Source: Mytilus californianus (taxonomy: Eukaryota > Mollusca > Bivalvia > Mytilida > Mytilidae). Taken from it: DNA of 64,000 nucleotides. The notes beneath the pieces were generated by a model, which saw only the letters and a program-made list of their open reading frames with translations, was not told the origin of the DNA and ran no database searches. The translations under genes were made by a program, and so were the position numbers. The stretch spans positions 92,905,995 through 92,969,994 of the forward strand of contig NW_026262690.1 of the NCBI RefSeq assembly GCF_021869535.1, written 5' to 3'. Below are positions 1-12,130 of the stretch, piece after piece (position 1 is the stretch's first letter; each line of letters opens with the position of its first letter).

Positions 1-140
1 AGAATGATCGTTATCATCATTATTTTATGTGACTTTATTATATTTTCCTCACATATAACTACTAGTCTTATCAAGATGCTTTAATTTCTGTTCACAAGCT
101 TATAGTGCATACTTTTTTTGTGTACAAAGTACCTGTATAG

Positions 141-1490
141 ATGATTGATGACAACAATAATAAGATTGTGTTATACTCTTACCAAAGAGTGACGAAAGAT
201 ACCAGAGGGACAGTCAAACTCATAGATCGAAAACAAACTGACAACGTCATGGCCAAAAATAAAAAGATAAACAGACAAATAATAGTACAGATGACACAAC
301 ATAGAAAACTAAATACTAAGCAACACGAACCCAACCAAAAACTCGGGGTAATCTCAGGTGCTCCAGAAGGGTAAGCAGATCCTGCTCCACATGTGGCATC
401 CGTCGTGTTGCTTATGTTATTACGAATCCGGTAAATAGTCTAATTCGGTAGGTCACATTTGTGAAAAGGGAAGGGTATTGTAGTTACGACATAAGGAACA
501 TATCCGATATCATCTGTGAAACGGTTATTCCATAACGGTCAACCAACTTGTAATGGCGTCCGTAAAATTTACGAAGGGATGATTTCAACTTCACCATTTG
601 GAACTCTTGGTTTAATAGCTTCCTTGTGAGCAGCAATCCTCTATCAAGGAAATCATGATAGGAAATACAAGCCTTGGAATATCGTATCAATTGGGAGATA
701 TATACTCCGTATGCAGGCGCTGCTGGAATTTTGCTACATAGAAATGGAAAGTTCACAATTGGGAAGCTGAAATCATCTCTTTGTCGTAAAGTTTTGTTTT
801 CAACCGACCCTCATTGTCAATTTTTAGATGTAAGTCAAGATATGAGGTAGACTTAACTGTTTCTGTAGTATCATTTATCTCTAGTTCGATGGAAAAAAAG
901 TCACCAAATTTTTTATTATTTAGTGAGAGAACATCATCTATATAACGGAACGTAAAGTTAAAGGATATTGCTAACTTCTTATCTTTCTTCCTAAGAAGTT
1001 CCTTATGAAGTCAGCCTCATAATGATAAAGAAACAAGTCGCCAAGAAGAGGGGCACACTTGGTTCCCATTGGAATTCCGACAGTCTGTTGAAAAACACGT
1101 CCTCCAAACGTAACAAATATATTGTCAATCAAGAAATCAAGCATCATGTCAGTTTCAGAGAATTTTTTGTTTGAATCAGAGTGATTCTTTACAAAGTAGG
1201 ATTTATCCATCCCCAAGACAAGATACTTGTATCTACGTTCGCCATTCTTTTTAATGAAACAAAGTAATACCAACTCTTTCAATTTGTCTTTTAGTTTGGA
1301 ATGGGGAATACTTGTGTAAAGTGTAGAAAAGTCAAATGTTTTAATACTATTGCAAGATGATAGAGTCTTAGATAATGTATTGAGATCCACATGGTTTATT
1401 TTTTCGTTTATAGTAAATTGTCTTTGAAAAGAAATTAGTTAAGGATTTTAATACAGGATATATAAAAGTTTGTGCAAAAACTAATAACAT
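141..1490 (-). mobile_element. Truncated Penelope-like retroelement, minus strand
   Basis: On the minus strand this holds the C-terminal part of a reverse transcriptase (about 1430 down to 484) followed by the element's 3' non-coding tail (about 480 down to 141). The tail carries sequence that recurs many times in the window, such as GTCGTGTTGCT and a CAGGTGCTC box before a GGGTAAGCAGATCCTG stretch. The N-terminal side stops near 1490, where another repeat (family I) begins, so the copy is truncated. I infer a Penelope-like element from the reverse transcriptase motifs. No GIY-YIG endonuclease domain is visible. Confidence 0.7.
484..1430 (-). pseudogene. Reverse transcriptase fragment (Penelope-like), frameshifted
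   Basis: Minus-strand frames give the palm motifs FDFSTLYTSIPH, then GIPMGTKCAPLLGDLFLY, then FRYIDDVLS with the catalytic YIDD box, then a conserved C-terminal stretch that includes LIRYSKACISYHDFLDRG. These lie in two frames. The frame ending at 971 is left near position 980, and the frame of the last 90 residues is entered again near 757, so at least two frameshifts separate them. The N-terminal third of a normal reverse transcriptase is absent. The active-site motif is intact but the reading frame is not, so this is a dead copy. The class within the Penelope-like group is inferred from remembered motif wording. Confidence 0.75.
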
Positions 1491-1491
1491 A

Positions 1492-1612
1492 CACTTCCAT
1501 TTCGAAGGTTTTCCATTCGTTTGGTGTGATTGAGCTTTTGATTTTGGCATTTGTTAAAAAACTTTCCGTTTTAAATTTTTCTTAGAGTTTTGGATTTTTA
1601 TTATTTAACTTT
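1492..1612 (-). repeat. Family I interspersed repeat, partial
   Basis: This reads as the reverse complement of the copy near 23085-23275: a CCATTCGTTTG box, GAGCTTTTGATTTTG, and a TTTCCGTTT box. It abuts the truncated Penelope-like copy and forms its upstream boundary. Confidence 0.55.
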
Positions 1613-1979
1613 TTTCTTTAGTTTTGGATACAAAATTATATTTCGGTATAGCCAGCCGCACTTTTCTTCTTTATACCTCGATTACTATACATTGAAATCT
1701 TACCCTTGTGGTTATTCATGCATAATTACTAAGAACACATGAAAGTTATGTATACTATGAATCTCAGAAGATAAATCCAAACAATTTGATTGGACGAGAA
1801 ATTGCAAATATGTGATAATTGAGGTTTTTTTCAGCTGTTCTGGTTGCAAAGTAATCAAGTTTGGAGCATTGTTTGAAATTCGAATATTTATCGTATTTGA
1901 CAATAAATCGACAGAAATAAGTTATTTCTGATCAAAAGTTCTAAATGAAAATATACTGAGTATTATTGTTTAATTTGGG

Positions 1980-2345
1980 AAAAGGACAAGATACCAAAAG
2001 AACAATCAACAATCATAAGTCGAATAAAAACATTCAGTACCATGACCAAGAAAAAGAGAAAAAAAAAACGACAAAAAACAATCGACACCAAAAATGCTTC
2101 ATATAAACAGAACTAAAGATTAGTCACACGAACATCGTCCACTTATGGACTAGCAATATTGATGATGCGTGCAGCAATCAGTATATAAGTCTCATTCACC
2201 ATTACCACAATGAAAGACATTGTGGTTACGATAAAGATATCCGTGGTCATCTGTGACACAGTTATTTCATAAAGGCGTCCGTAAGAAATACGAAGGGATG
2301 ATTTCAACTCTATCATTCGGAACTCTTGCTTCAATCACATGACTT
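1980..2345 (-). repeat. Second Penelope-like 3' tail
   Basis: An A-rich stretch of the kind that precedes Penelope-like tails elsewhere is followed by the minus-strand words FRMIELKSSLRISYGR and ITVSQMTTD. These match the C-terminus of the reverse transcriptase copy at 484-1430 (MVKLKSSLRKFYGR and ITVSQMISD). Only the last residues and the tail remain. Confidence 0.6.
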
Positions 2346-2604
2346 GAAACGCCTGCTCTGGATTATGTTATCAATAAAGAAATTTCGTTTTGATTTGTAT
2401 GAATTTTTCAAAATTCGTAGATTTAACATTGAATTAAACGGAATACATCTTTAATAGAGTGTCAGTTGATATAGGTTTCTCACGCGCAAAATAGTCAAGA
2501 CATCTTTTTTGGCAGACATTATTTCTTTTATTTAAAGTACAGAAAATTATAACAAACAATTGAAATACCATGAGTTAAGACTTTCTAAACTGAATTTTAT
2601 AGTT

Positions 2605-2975
2605 CGTTCTTATGCTGTACTGTTACACCACTGTCCCAGGTTAGGAGGAGGGTTGGGATCCCGCTAACATCTGCCACATTCTGTATATATGTGCCTGTCC
2701 CAAGTCAGGAGCCTGTAATTCAGTGGTTGCCGTTTGTTGCTGTGTTACATATTTGTTACTCGTTCATTTTTTGTACATTAATTAGGCCGTTAGTTTTCTC
2801 GTTTGAATTGTTTAACATTGTTCATTTTGGGGCCTTTTATAGCTGACTATGCGGTATGGGCTTTGCTCATTGTTGAAGGCCGTACGGTGATCTATAGTTG
2901 TTAATTTCTGTGTCATTTGGTCTCTTGTGAAGAGTTGTCTCATTGGCAATCATACCACATCTTCTTTTTTATATT
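2605..2975 (+). repeat. Family D SINE-like repeat
   Basis: This near-complete copy begins around TGTTACACCACTGTCCCAGG. It contains the shared core with CCTGTCCCAAGTCAGGAGCC, then TTAGGCCGTTAG, and ends in GAGTTGTCTCATTGGC and CATACCACATCTTC. A second long copy lies at 34640-35020. Fragments occur at 10170-10285, 53640-53760, 57545-57620 and 63560-63665. No reading frame is present, so it is non-autonomous. Confidence 0.7.
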
Positions 2976-5124
2976 CAGTTTTAGAGAAAGCTCGATTCAT
3001 AGAAACCAGTTGGCAAATTTAGTCATACAGATAGAAACAAAAATATATGTTAATGCATCTCAACATTGATTATACCTGTATTAATTCCTGCTTTTTTTAA
3101 TTTATTTTATTGTATTCATATGCTATGTAATTGTAACATGTATTTTATCTAATCGTTTTTAATTAGTCCTAGCTATAAACCAATGATCTGAGTTAGATAA
3201 AAGACAAACTACCTCAAGAAAGAAGTTAAGAAACATGCCCGAATAAAATTATGTCTAATAAAGTGTAAATTTTCTAGTTTTCAGAACAAGTATTTGTTTA
3301 GTTGATTAAAATTGAATATAAAGATGCCGGGTTCTTTCACGAATTATCAATAATGAAAACTGAAGTGTTTTGTTTAACTACTTAGTAGGCTACCTATTGT
3401 TAAAAATCTTGAAAATAAAATGAGTAGTTTCCTTTATCTAAATGAATATTTACATAAACATTTAAAAAAGGATCTATTTATAAACCAGTGTTTTTCTTTG
3501 GAGACACGGTTATATGTAATAAGTTTGCACTAAATGTTCACCCACTTTTACTTATTTGTTCTACATGATCTTTTCTTACACCAACAATTGAATGTATTGT
3601 TGTTGCATATTCTAATGGTCATATAACCCATGCAAAGATTCGTATACGACCCGTGTTTGAAAGAGTGCATATGTTATATTTATACTAAATAACTTAGAAT
3701 AACTTAGAATAACAACCTTTAAATTTTGTAATGAAGTGTCAATCTTCCTACGAATCAGGCAGTGATGGAAACATGACAAACAAAAACCCGCTCAATTTAC
3801 ATTAATTTAATTTCCGAATGTATACTGGTACAAAAATATATCATTCGTTTCTTTTTCCTGTGATGGTATTTCAAAATACATTTCGGTTGAAATGCACTAG
3901 AAATAAAACAATTCAGTGGAGATAACTTCTGACCAAAAGTTATCTTAATATTTCTCGAATTACCAGACACGCAGAAACGAAAGACCTACCATTTCTTACT
4001 TAGGATGTGAGTACTTCAAAATATGATGGTTTGGTCGGCGGGTTTATTTTCGGCCGTATTTTCAAAGTTCTTCTAAATGGCCTGACTCTTACAAAGACTG
4101 GCACTTAATATGTCAAGCGGAGGTTATCCAAAAAAATCTCAAACGAGATCAACATTTCAGAATATGGTTTCACTTATTTTTTTTTCTGTCAATTTGCTTA
4201 TAGTTCATGTTATGGACACTCTTCCGAAATTTTTAGCAAATCTATTACAAATGGCATTTCATTATCATTATCTGCATTATAGATATTTTCAATATAAGAT
4301 ATTTTCTCAGCTTATTTTTAATTATCGAATAAGTTTTTTTTCAATTCCTTATACATTCATTCATATGGAGCAATTTATTTGTGGTTTTATAAGAAATTGA
4401 TGCTCTTGAGATCCTATATTGCACCCATTGAATTATGTGCATTTTAAACAATAGCCACTCTCCAATATACCCATACATATACCTATACCAAATCTATTAA
4501 CCCAAAATATTGTAAGCCTAGATTCAACATTGGAAATACAACTTTATAATACAAATGGATTCAGCTAAGGATTATGCAAGACAATGGACTTCACGCGAAG
4601 AAGACGTAGATAATCTTTCGAAATTGGTTCAGGTTTAGAGGTCGTTGAGACAAATAAGATTTTAAATTGAATGTGCCCATGAACACTTATGCTTTATTAT
4701 TCTTCCATTGCCCAAATATTGCTTAGAACCTGTCCCAATTCCTTGATAAATATGTTGTTGTCCCCGCGTATAAAGCTCCAATCAACATCGTTTTTGTGTG
4801 TAAATCACGTTACATGTTACATAAATTGTTTGATAAAAGAATCAGGCACTGACAATTTACTTGAAAACAACATATAACTCCACTACACTCACTACAGAGG
4901 ATATCTTAAATAAACATTGATCTGTTCTATGTTCTATGTAAAACATATAAATTTCTTTATTTTTTGCAATTATATCGACACTTTTGATCTTTCTATGCTT
5001 TACAGAAGTTATCCCTAATCCCAATTTCAAGACAGATTAAAGAATTATTCCAACTTTGTTTCATTCGTTGAAAGGGCAACGTAAATGCATATATCTTGTT
5101 TAAGGAAATGATTAATCCTACTTT
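2976..5124. other. AT-rich stretch without recognisable gene
   Basis: I see no convincing coding signal. The longest frame, 4110-4400, is rich in Phe, Ile and Tyr codons, as expected from AT-rich DNA. A small tandem of AATAACTTAG occurs near 3690. A G/C-richer patch at 4030-4060 has no frame support. Confidence 0.5.
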
Positions 5125-5432
5125 GTAAAACAATAATTACAATAGGTAGGTCCTGTAATAGGACCGTTACGGATGAAGGTCGTGAAATCTGGACTTCCAC
5201 TGGAAAATGAGGGTATATGTGATAGGAACATAATTTTTGCTGTGCAACAGGTTGTGTACGGACCCATCAAAGAGTTGTTGCAAAGGTTCTCAACGTGCAG
5301 AGAGTGTGGCATTCTCTCTTTAAGAGGCACCGGATTAAACGTTTCATTCTGAACGAATATGGCTGCGTATTTATACATCCCTAGAAGCTAAACGGACGCC
5401 CAATGTTGGCAAGGCTATTACTGCCAGTCAAA
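5125..5432 (+). repeat. Family B interspersed repeat
   Basis: It contains ATAGGTAGGTCCTGTAATAG, CACTGGAAAATGAGGG, GTTCTCAACGTGCAGAGAG, GGCTGCGTATTTATACATCC and AACGGACGCCC in order. The same order recurs at 17620-17915 (reverse), 19005-19330, 22580-22735, 22795-23345 and 59440-59550 (reverse). The 86-residue antisense frame here is explained by the repeat and is not a gene. Confidence 0.7.
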
Positions 5433-5454
5433 AGAAGAATAATAGTGATATTCT

Positions 5455-5775
5455 ACATTAGCTAGAGGTATAGGGGAAGGGTTGAGATTTTACCAAACTT
5501 GTTTAACCCGCTGCATTTTAGCGTTTGTCCCAAGTCAGGAACCTCTAGCCTTTGTAAGTCTTGTATTTATTTAAAAAAAAAATTTATTCATTTATATATT
5601 TCGGAGTTTAGTGTGACGTTCATTTTCGCTGAACTAGTATCCATTTTTGTTTAGGGACCAGCTAAAGCCCGACTCCAGGTAAAGGATTTTCTCGCTGTGT
5701 TGAGGACCCATTGGTGGCCTTGGGCTGTTTTCTGCTCTTTTTTTGGTTAGTTGTTTTTTGTCGACGATTTCCGTA
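5455..5775 (+). repeat. Family R1 retroposon, 5'-truncated
   Basis: It carries TAGAGGTATAGGGG, the shared core with CCGCTGCATTTTAGCG, GTCCCAAGTCAGGAACCTCT, then GGGACCAGCTAAAG and GACCCATTGGTGGCCT. The copy ends near 5760 and is diverged from the full example at 28158-28962. Confidence 0.65.
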
Positions 5776-7440
5776 GATAAAGATAATTTTCTTACATGTT
5801 GGTAGCGGAGGTATGCGTCACTAAAATCTGGAAATCATGCATCTATATGACAATTAAGCTGAATTTGTGCAACATTTCCAGAGCTTGATTTCATAGAAAT
5901 TTTTTCTCATTGATTATGAGTTATTTTTATTTTAAGGACTGTTATACCATGCTATGCATAAAATGGTTTGATTGAACAATTTCCATTTAAAAATGCTAGC
6001 TTGTACTAAAGCTGGAGTGAATTACCGATTTTTTTAATATACTAGTCCAAAAAGAAACGATACAAGGCAAGGTATTTTCCATATATAATGAAATTGGATA
6101 CACTGTACCAAGGTAAAAAATTGCCTAATTGGTTTAATATTTACATAGTGTTATTTTCTTATCAAAACCATTGATTAACGGCAAATACGCGATTTTTTTT
6201 GTTTTTTTTTGTTATTTAAAAAATCGTAGTTTCACCCAAAAATTCAAAAATTGATATTAGAACTTAAAACTTTAAAACTTAAACATGGTCTGCTTAGAAT
6301 TTTGAATGCCTTTGCAGATATTTGAATACTTAATTCTCATCTTCGAAATAGCGTGCCGACTTTTGTCATCATTTTCCGCAAAAACAAATTTGACCCCTGT
6401 GTTCAATAACACGGTATTTGTTAACTTTTCAATTTTGTCAGATTCTTTTAATCATATGCATTTTCTATGCAAATGAAGTTTTTTATTGGACAATTTAACA
6501 GTTTTTCCTATTTATAATATTTTAAGATAAATTTGAGTTCAAACTTGTGTATCGTTATTTTTGTTGACTAGTATAGTTGATATCTAAATGTGTTTTATTT
6601 TTCTTTAAATGACTAAATGTCTTTTATTTTTCTTTAAATGACGGTGTTGTTGGATTTTCTTGGTTAAAATTGTTTGGAATGCTATTTATGCTCGAACATT
6701 GATGTGATAATCTATGGATACACCGTGTAAAAAGCAACATGTTGGGTGTTGGCTACATATTTTTGACGCGTTTTTGCGGTTTCGAAGTGGAAAAAAAAGA
6801 TCAGTGTAGTTTCCATAGGTTTTCAGTGGAAACTATACCAACAATGGTTCTTTATCGATACTTAATGTAGACAGTTAGAGTTGGTTCTCAAAATCATCAA
6901 TCCCTTTAAGTTTCAATTCGTGTAGTAGTATTAGAAGAGATTTTTTTTCAAAATTAGCCAATCAGAATAAAAAAAATTCAGCGGCCATGCTTTTTAATCC
7001 AATCAAAGGCGACGTTTCATATATAATTTTTGAAAAATGAGTAAAGAGTTTTCTCAAAATTATCTGAAAATGTGAAAAACGTTCACTGCCAATGGCGGAC
7101 GCCAAGTAACGGCATCATATTTAAATATATGCCTCACCAAATTATGAAACATTATTTTCATAGGCAAAGTTGGAATTCAGAGACACTGTAAAACTACCTG
7201 CTCTAGGGGCGGTATGATTCAGATGTAAATACTGAAAATATCAAAAATCTGTATAGTTCATACATATCAATGTCGGTTTCCAATAGTATAACAATTTGAC
7301 GTATTTTCCGTTTCCACTTATATAACTCAATCTAAATTTTAAAGGTATATGAAAATTAGTCCGACTTTCTTTCTTAAAAAGAATGGCTAACGTAGGTACA
7401 CAAATCTCGTTTTAGAAAGATTTATAAATAACAACTCTGA
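5776..7440. other. AT-rich stretch without recognisable gene
   Basis: No coding region is supported. Local features are a direct repeat of about 27 bp at 6590-6645 (TTTTATTTTTCTTTAAATGA twice), a short perfect hairpin around 6806-6838 (TAGTTTCCA pairing with TGGAAACTA), and CCAAT-type words at 6955 and 7000. None forms a convincing promoter context. Confidence 0.4.
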
Positions 7441-7468
7441 TTAAATAGATGACTAAAACATACGTATA

Positions 7469-7711
7469 ATGTTTGTTGGGCGTGTTTTTCAAGTGCAACG
7501 ACAAATCGGCATTTTATTGGAACCAACGGTGCTCCACTTTTTACCAAAAACTCTTCATACCAATGAGGCAGTCATCACACATGAGCTTCTGAGGAAGAAT
7601 GAAGCATTACGCGTTAACTTTAAAGTCCGATATATAGATGGTGTTCTCTCACATGTACTAGTATTTCAAACTTTTGTTACCACATTTATTGAAATAGAGG
7701 ATACAATCTGA
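7469..7711 (+). pseudogene. Degenerate Penelope-like reverse transcriptase fragment
   Basis: The plus-strand frame reads VGRVFQ..., then LHTNEA..., HELLRKNEALRVNFKVRYID. The same order of words (GGRVFQQTVGIP, LFLYHYEADF, FRYIDDVLS) is seen in the copy at 484-1430. The catalytic box here reads YIDG rather than YIDD, and the GIPMGT region is scrambled, so the copy is inactive. It points opposite to the tail fragment that follows at 7722. Confidence 0.55.
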
Positions 7712-7721
7712 GAAAAAAACT

Positions 7722-8150
7722 TTACAAAAGATAGGCGAAAGATAACAAAGGGACATTCGAACTTCTAAATCGAAAAAAAGAAAAAGACCAAAAGATTAAC
7801 AACAGTATACTAAATACTAAATAGAAAACTAAAGATAAAGCAACACGAATCATACCAAAAGCCGGTGGTGATATCAGGTGCTCTAGACGGGTAAGCAAAT
7901 CTTGCACCACGTGTGGCATCTGTCGTGTTGCTCATGTAAGTACAAACCTGGTGATAAGTCTTATTTGGTTGGTAGCATTCGCGGAAAAGGAGGATATTAT
8001 TGTGGTTACGACGATTTGAAAATATCCGTCATCTATGAATCAGATGTTCCATAACAGTCAATCAACTCGTAATGGTGTCTGTATAAAACTTTTGAAGGGA
8101 TGATCTCAACTTGACCACTTCGAACTCTTGGTTAAATAGGAACAAAAATT
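7722..8150 (-). repeat. Penelope-like 3' tail, minus strand
   Basis: It matches the tail at 141-600 in order: an A-rich lead, CAACACGAATC, a CAGGTGCTCTAGACGGGTAAG box, GTGGCATCTGTCGTGTTGCT, and then C-terminal reverse-transcriptase codons near 8040-8135 (GATGATCTCAACTTGACCAC and neighbours). No open frame is left. Confidence 0.6.
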
Positions 8151-9305
8151 TCAGCTTCTTAATTATTTCCTTTCCATCTCTATGTAGCAACATCACTGCA
8201 ACAGCTGCATATGGAGTACTATTTTTCAAGAGCTAGTTTTTCCTATCATTGTTTTCTTAATGTTCATCAAGGAATTGAAAAATATGGCACCAAAATACAC
8301 CAAAAAAATATACTATGAGTAGAGACAAAATGATGCGTCTATGAAAATTTTGAGGCATGGCAGGACCTCGATATATAAAAGTTATATGTAGTCTATGTTT
8401 CAGAAAATTAAAATCTTACCTGGATTTTGATGTGCCTTTTGTTCCAGACTGCAGAAGATAGCAAAACAAACACTTCAGTTTCATTTGATACGGTCCACTC
8501 CGTTACACAGTTTAAATCGCCTATTGTTCGCAGATGCCTATTTTCCATTAATTGTCCATTTAAACCAATACTACTTACAACATTTATTAAAATGCATTTA
8601 AAGTTTAATTATCTAGTTCCTGTCATGCCTTAAAACATTTCCAAGTGCACAGGTTTGTCTGTATTCAGAGTAAAATTTGTGGTGTAAATACGGTCATATT
8701 AGCCAAAAGGTTATGATGAACCTTAATAGATGGTTGCTGCTGGAGAATATTTAACCAAGGGTTCTCAGTGGATGAGTTTTTCTCAAAAAAGATGACGGGG
8801 TTATGGATACGACAATTGGAACGCATACGTTTGTTACATCAGTGACAAAGAGATTCCATAACGGTCAACAAACTCAGGATGGCCTCCTTAGATTTTCAAA
8901 AGGATGACTTCAACTATCTGTTGATATAAGCGGTATATGGTTGACTTGATACGTTAGTTTTATTTTGTTTATATTATTTATTATTTATGATTTTAGAATT
9001 AAAAACAAAATCGATATATACAATTCAATGTCGTTATTACTATGATATCATAACGAAAGGTATAACCAATGTTTTTTCAACTGGTCGGGCTGAGCTTCAA
9101 TTTAATTTGCATAAGGACAGTCTTTTTGAAGATGTGTGTGATAAGGATGATTCCCGTTATCATTATTATTACTGATTTCTAATCACCTATCAGTGTCACG
9201 AAACTAATATGCACATCTACAAAAGACTTGAGTCTATGACCATCGTCACAGTTATACGTTCATGTCCACAATTTCCAAAATGTGACAATTTTACCATGAA
9301 TTTAA
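8151..9305. other. Non-coding stretch with one small Penelope-like fragment
   Basis: Around 8785-8915 a short minus-strand fragment of the Penelope-like C-terminus is visible (GATTCCATAACGGTCAACAA and a following GGATGACTTCAACTATC). The 68-residue frame at 8427-8633 has no recognisable motif. The rest shows nothing I can support. Confidence 0.4.
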
Positions 9306-9310
9306 ACTCC

Positions 9311-9437
9311 ATTTAAAACTGGTTTTAGAATAGATGTGTTTATTTCCGATGCAAAGACCCTATGAGTGTATCAATATTAATTCCAAAAAAGCCATTTTTA
9401 ATGACCTGACAACAATATCGTAACTATATCTCTTTTG
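9311..9437 (-). repeat. Family R1 head fragment
   Basis: Nearly the same sequence as 10044-10163 (GATGTGTTTAT, CAAAGACCCTATGAGTG, ATCAATATTAATTCCAAAAA). It lies directly beyond the 3' end of the long R1 copy at 9445-10163, in the same orientation, so the two form a head-to-tail pair. Confidence 0.65.
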
Positions 9438-9444
9438 AATAATT

Positions 9445-10163
9445 AGATTGAGAATTGTAATGGAGAATGTTTCAAAGAGAAAACAACCCCACCAAAGAGT
9501 AAAAAAGGCACCAAAGGATCTTCAACACAGCGAGAAAATCCCGCACCCGTAGGCGGACTTCAGCTGGCCCCTTACCAAAAATTGTACTAGTTCAGTGAAA
9601 AAGGGCGTCATAATTAACTCCAAAACATAAAAATGAACTAGAATTAAAAATAATACAAGACTAACAAAGGCCAGAGGGTCCTGAGTTGGGACAGGCGCAA
9701 AAACGCGGCGGGGTTAAACATATTTTGTGAGATCTCAACCCTCCCATATACCTCTAGCCAATGTAGATTAAACAAACACACAGTAATACGCACAGTTAAT
9801 CTCAGTTTAACAGAAGCCCGAGTCTGATGTTGGAATATGTAACAAAAGAAACTAAGCAAAATGACAATAAACAACATAAATTAACATAATAACAGTTACT
9901 GCCATGCGAGCTCCAGACCTCAATTAAACTAATTGAAAGATTATGTCTTCATTTTATAAAAATGAGGCACAATCCCTCCCGTCAGGGGTTTAGTACCATA
10001 CCATCATGAAATATACGAGAAGAACATAACCCGTATCATGCCAACAACTGGTTTTAGAACAGATGTGTTTATATCCGAATCAAAGACCCTATGAGTGAAT
10101 CAATATTAATTCCAAAAATGCTATTTTTAATGCCCTAACACTATCGTAACTATATACCTTTTG
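9445..10163 (-). mobile_element. Family R1 retroposon, long copy, minus strand
   Basis: Read on the minus strand it runs from the head, which contains the words of an SYDS-like frame, through the TAGAGGTATA region, the shared core and the CCAGCTGAAG region, to the TCTCAAT 3' end at about 9445. It is colinear with the 28158-28962 copy but lacks the first 70 bases or so. It has no intact reading frame. Confidence 0.65.
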
Positions 10164-10169
10164 AATGAG

Positions 10170-10285
10170 TCTAAGGTATGTTTTGGCATTGCTGAAGGAC
10201 CTATCGTTGCTTATATCTACACCTATGTCATTTGGTTTATGGAAGACAGTTGTCTCTTGACAATCATACCACTTAATCTTATTTA
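10170..10285 (+). repeat. Family D tail fragment
   Basis: GCATTGCTGAAGGACC, a TGTCATTTGG word, AGTTGTCTCTTG and CAATCATACCAC match the last third of family D. It starts directly after the R1 copy ending near 10163. Confidence 0.6.
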
Positions 10286-10463
10286 TATAAAGTAATTTCT
10301 TAAAACAGTAATGTATCTATTTCCAAAATGTGTAAAAGTCAGGAATGTAAAAACCGCCAAGTAAAGAAAAAAACAAAAACACCAATACATCCTTTTAATA
10401 CCCAAACCTGACTGCATAAAAAGGAGTTATGTCTTTCAGACATATCTTAAACTAAACACTTTC

Positions 10464-10745
10464 TCAAGTCATCTCATATAGTCGATGGTTATTTTCTATG
10501 AATGAATTTGTGAAAAATGAATACATCAAATTAAAAGCACTTAACTGCAAGTGTATATTTTTAACAGGCATAAACGGATGTGTTTGTTTATAAAATTCAG
10601 CCCAGCAGTGCAAAATTGTGCCTTGCTCCCCTAACACAAATAAAGCAAGATTTGATAAATTGCATATTTCTCTTTTTAGTCTATACTTTGAAACAAAATC
10701 ATTTTGTTTTATCCCACATTTGGAAGAGTGCTTTTTCATAGTCAT
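10464..10745 (-). other. Open minus-strand frame of unknown meaning
   Basis: A 93-residue frame sits between two repeats. It has mixed composition with several Cys and His residues and the word LALFVLGEQGTILHCWAEFY. I do not recognise a family and see no clear splice sites. It could be an old exon or chance. It is listed only because its composition is less AT-biased than most frames nearby. Confidence 0.12.
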
Positions 10746-11155
10746 TTTGCTTAGTTTCTTTTGTTACCTATCCTGACATCGGACTCGGACTTCTTTTGGA
10801 CTGAGTTTTACTGTGCGTATTGCTATGTGTTTCTTTTTTCTACATTGCTTAGAGGTATAGGGGGAGGGTTCAGATCTCACAAAACATGTTTACCCCCACC
10901 GCTTTTTTGCGCCTGTCTCAAGTCAGGAGCCTCTGGCCTTTGTTAGTTCTGTATGTTTTTTTTAATGCTAGTTCATTTATATGTTTTAAAGTTTAGTGTG
11001 ACGTCCATTTTCACTGAACTAGCACACAATTTTATTTAGGGGCCAGCTGAGGACCACCTCCGGGTGCAGGATTTTCTCGCTGCATTAAAGACCCATTGGT
11101 GGCCTTCGGGTTGTTGCCTTTGACATATTCCCCATTTCCATTCTCAATTTTATTA
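10740..11155 (+). repeat. Family R1 retroposon, 5'-truncated
   Basis: It starts near TTGCTTAGTTTCTTTTGTTACC, includes ACATCGGACTCGGACTTC, the shared core (CATGTTTACCCCCACCGC, CCTGTCTCAAGTCAGGAGCC), and CCAGCTGAGGACC. It ends at CATTTCCATTCTCAATTTTA. Confidence 0.7.
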
Positions 11156-11267
11156 CAACTCATATATCCCAGTGAACATTATATTCAGGATACTACCGAA
11201 AGTATAAGGTTGGTTTCGTATCATATCATTATAGTCGTCTGCTCTGTACTTTAACCGATTTAGTGGA

Positions 11268-11440
11268 GTGACCTTAGCCATTAAATTAGATTTTTAATGC
11301 ACCCACCTAACACACGGCTTAATTATATATCAGTCGAAAGCTCGACGTCTGTCCTCTCTGTTTTCCTGGTCGTAAAAAAATCGTACAATGCAACTTACGT
11401 CAAATTAAGATCAAAGGTCAAGGACGAACAAGTGCAAATA
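11268..11440 (+). repeat. One arm of a diverged inverted repeat pair
   Basis: The segment with CACCTAACACACGGCTTAAT, a CGAAAGCT word, CTGGTCGTA and AGGTCAAGG recurs as its reverse complement at 13335-13505. The arms are about 1.9 kb apart. Either this is a dispersed repeat present in both orientations or the ends of a diverged element. No transposase frame lies between. Confidence 0.5.
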
Positions 11441-11819
11441 TCCAAAGATGTCAGCTTTAATGCATTTGTATCCTTAAAATAAAATCATGTATGCAAATAT
11501 TTTAAACTTTTTGAAGAGAGATTGACCGTATATTATCAAGCGAACTATCAAATAATTAAAGCTTTTTTTCAATAGACAGCACATATTTCCTGAAATTCGA
11601 GTAGAAGTGATAAAAATGAGTGAAAACCAAAACATGTGTTTGTAATTCAACAGCTAATACCCTAAATCCAAATAAAACCCTGTTAATAGTGCTGAAGAAG
11701 TTTTTGAAATCATCAATTTCCTATAGTAATGCTTTCTTTTAATCATACAGCTGTATTTTTTCTGTGCTGAGTGTTCTTGCGTTTTTTTTTAATTAGATTC
11801 TTGTCACGTAATGTTGTCA

Positions 11820-12130
11820 TTTTAGTGGTATGTTTAACATAGCTAGCCATAAAACCAGGTTCAATCCCTTTTTTTCTTAAAATGTTCTGTACCAAGTCAG
11901 AAATATGGCAGTTGTTATCAAATAGTCCGTTTCAATGTATGTTGGCGTTAGTTTTTATTGCAGTTCAGTGTTTCTGTTGTTCCGTGTTTTCCTCTTATAG
12001 TTGACGTGTTTCCTTCGGTTTCAGTTTGTAACCCGGATTTGTTTCTGCTTAATCGATTTATGACTATTGAACAGCGGTACACTACTGTTGCTTTTCTTTA
12101 TATCTTTCGCCTCTGTTTTGGTAATGAAAG
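11820..12130 (+). repeat. Family C interspersed repeat
   Basis: It contains AGCTAGCCATAAAACCAGG, TACCAAGTCAGAAATATGGC, TTTCTGTTGTTCCG, GTTTGTAACCCGGATTTG and CAGCGGTACACTACTGTTGC. Similar copies lie at 29955-30195 and 53905-54085, with a reverse piece at 35195-35325. Short frames in these copies are repeat shadows. Confidence 0.65.

Noticed and set aside
5118-5378. 86-residue minus-strand frame
   Set aside because: Lies wholly in a family B repeat whose other copies lack the frame.
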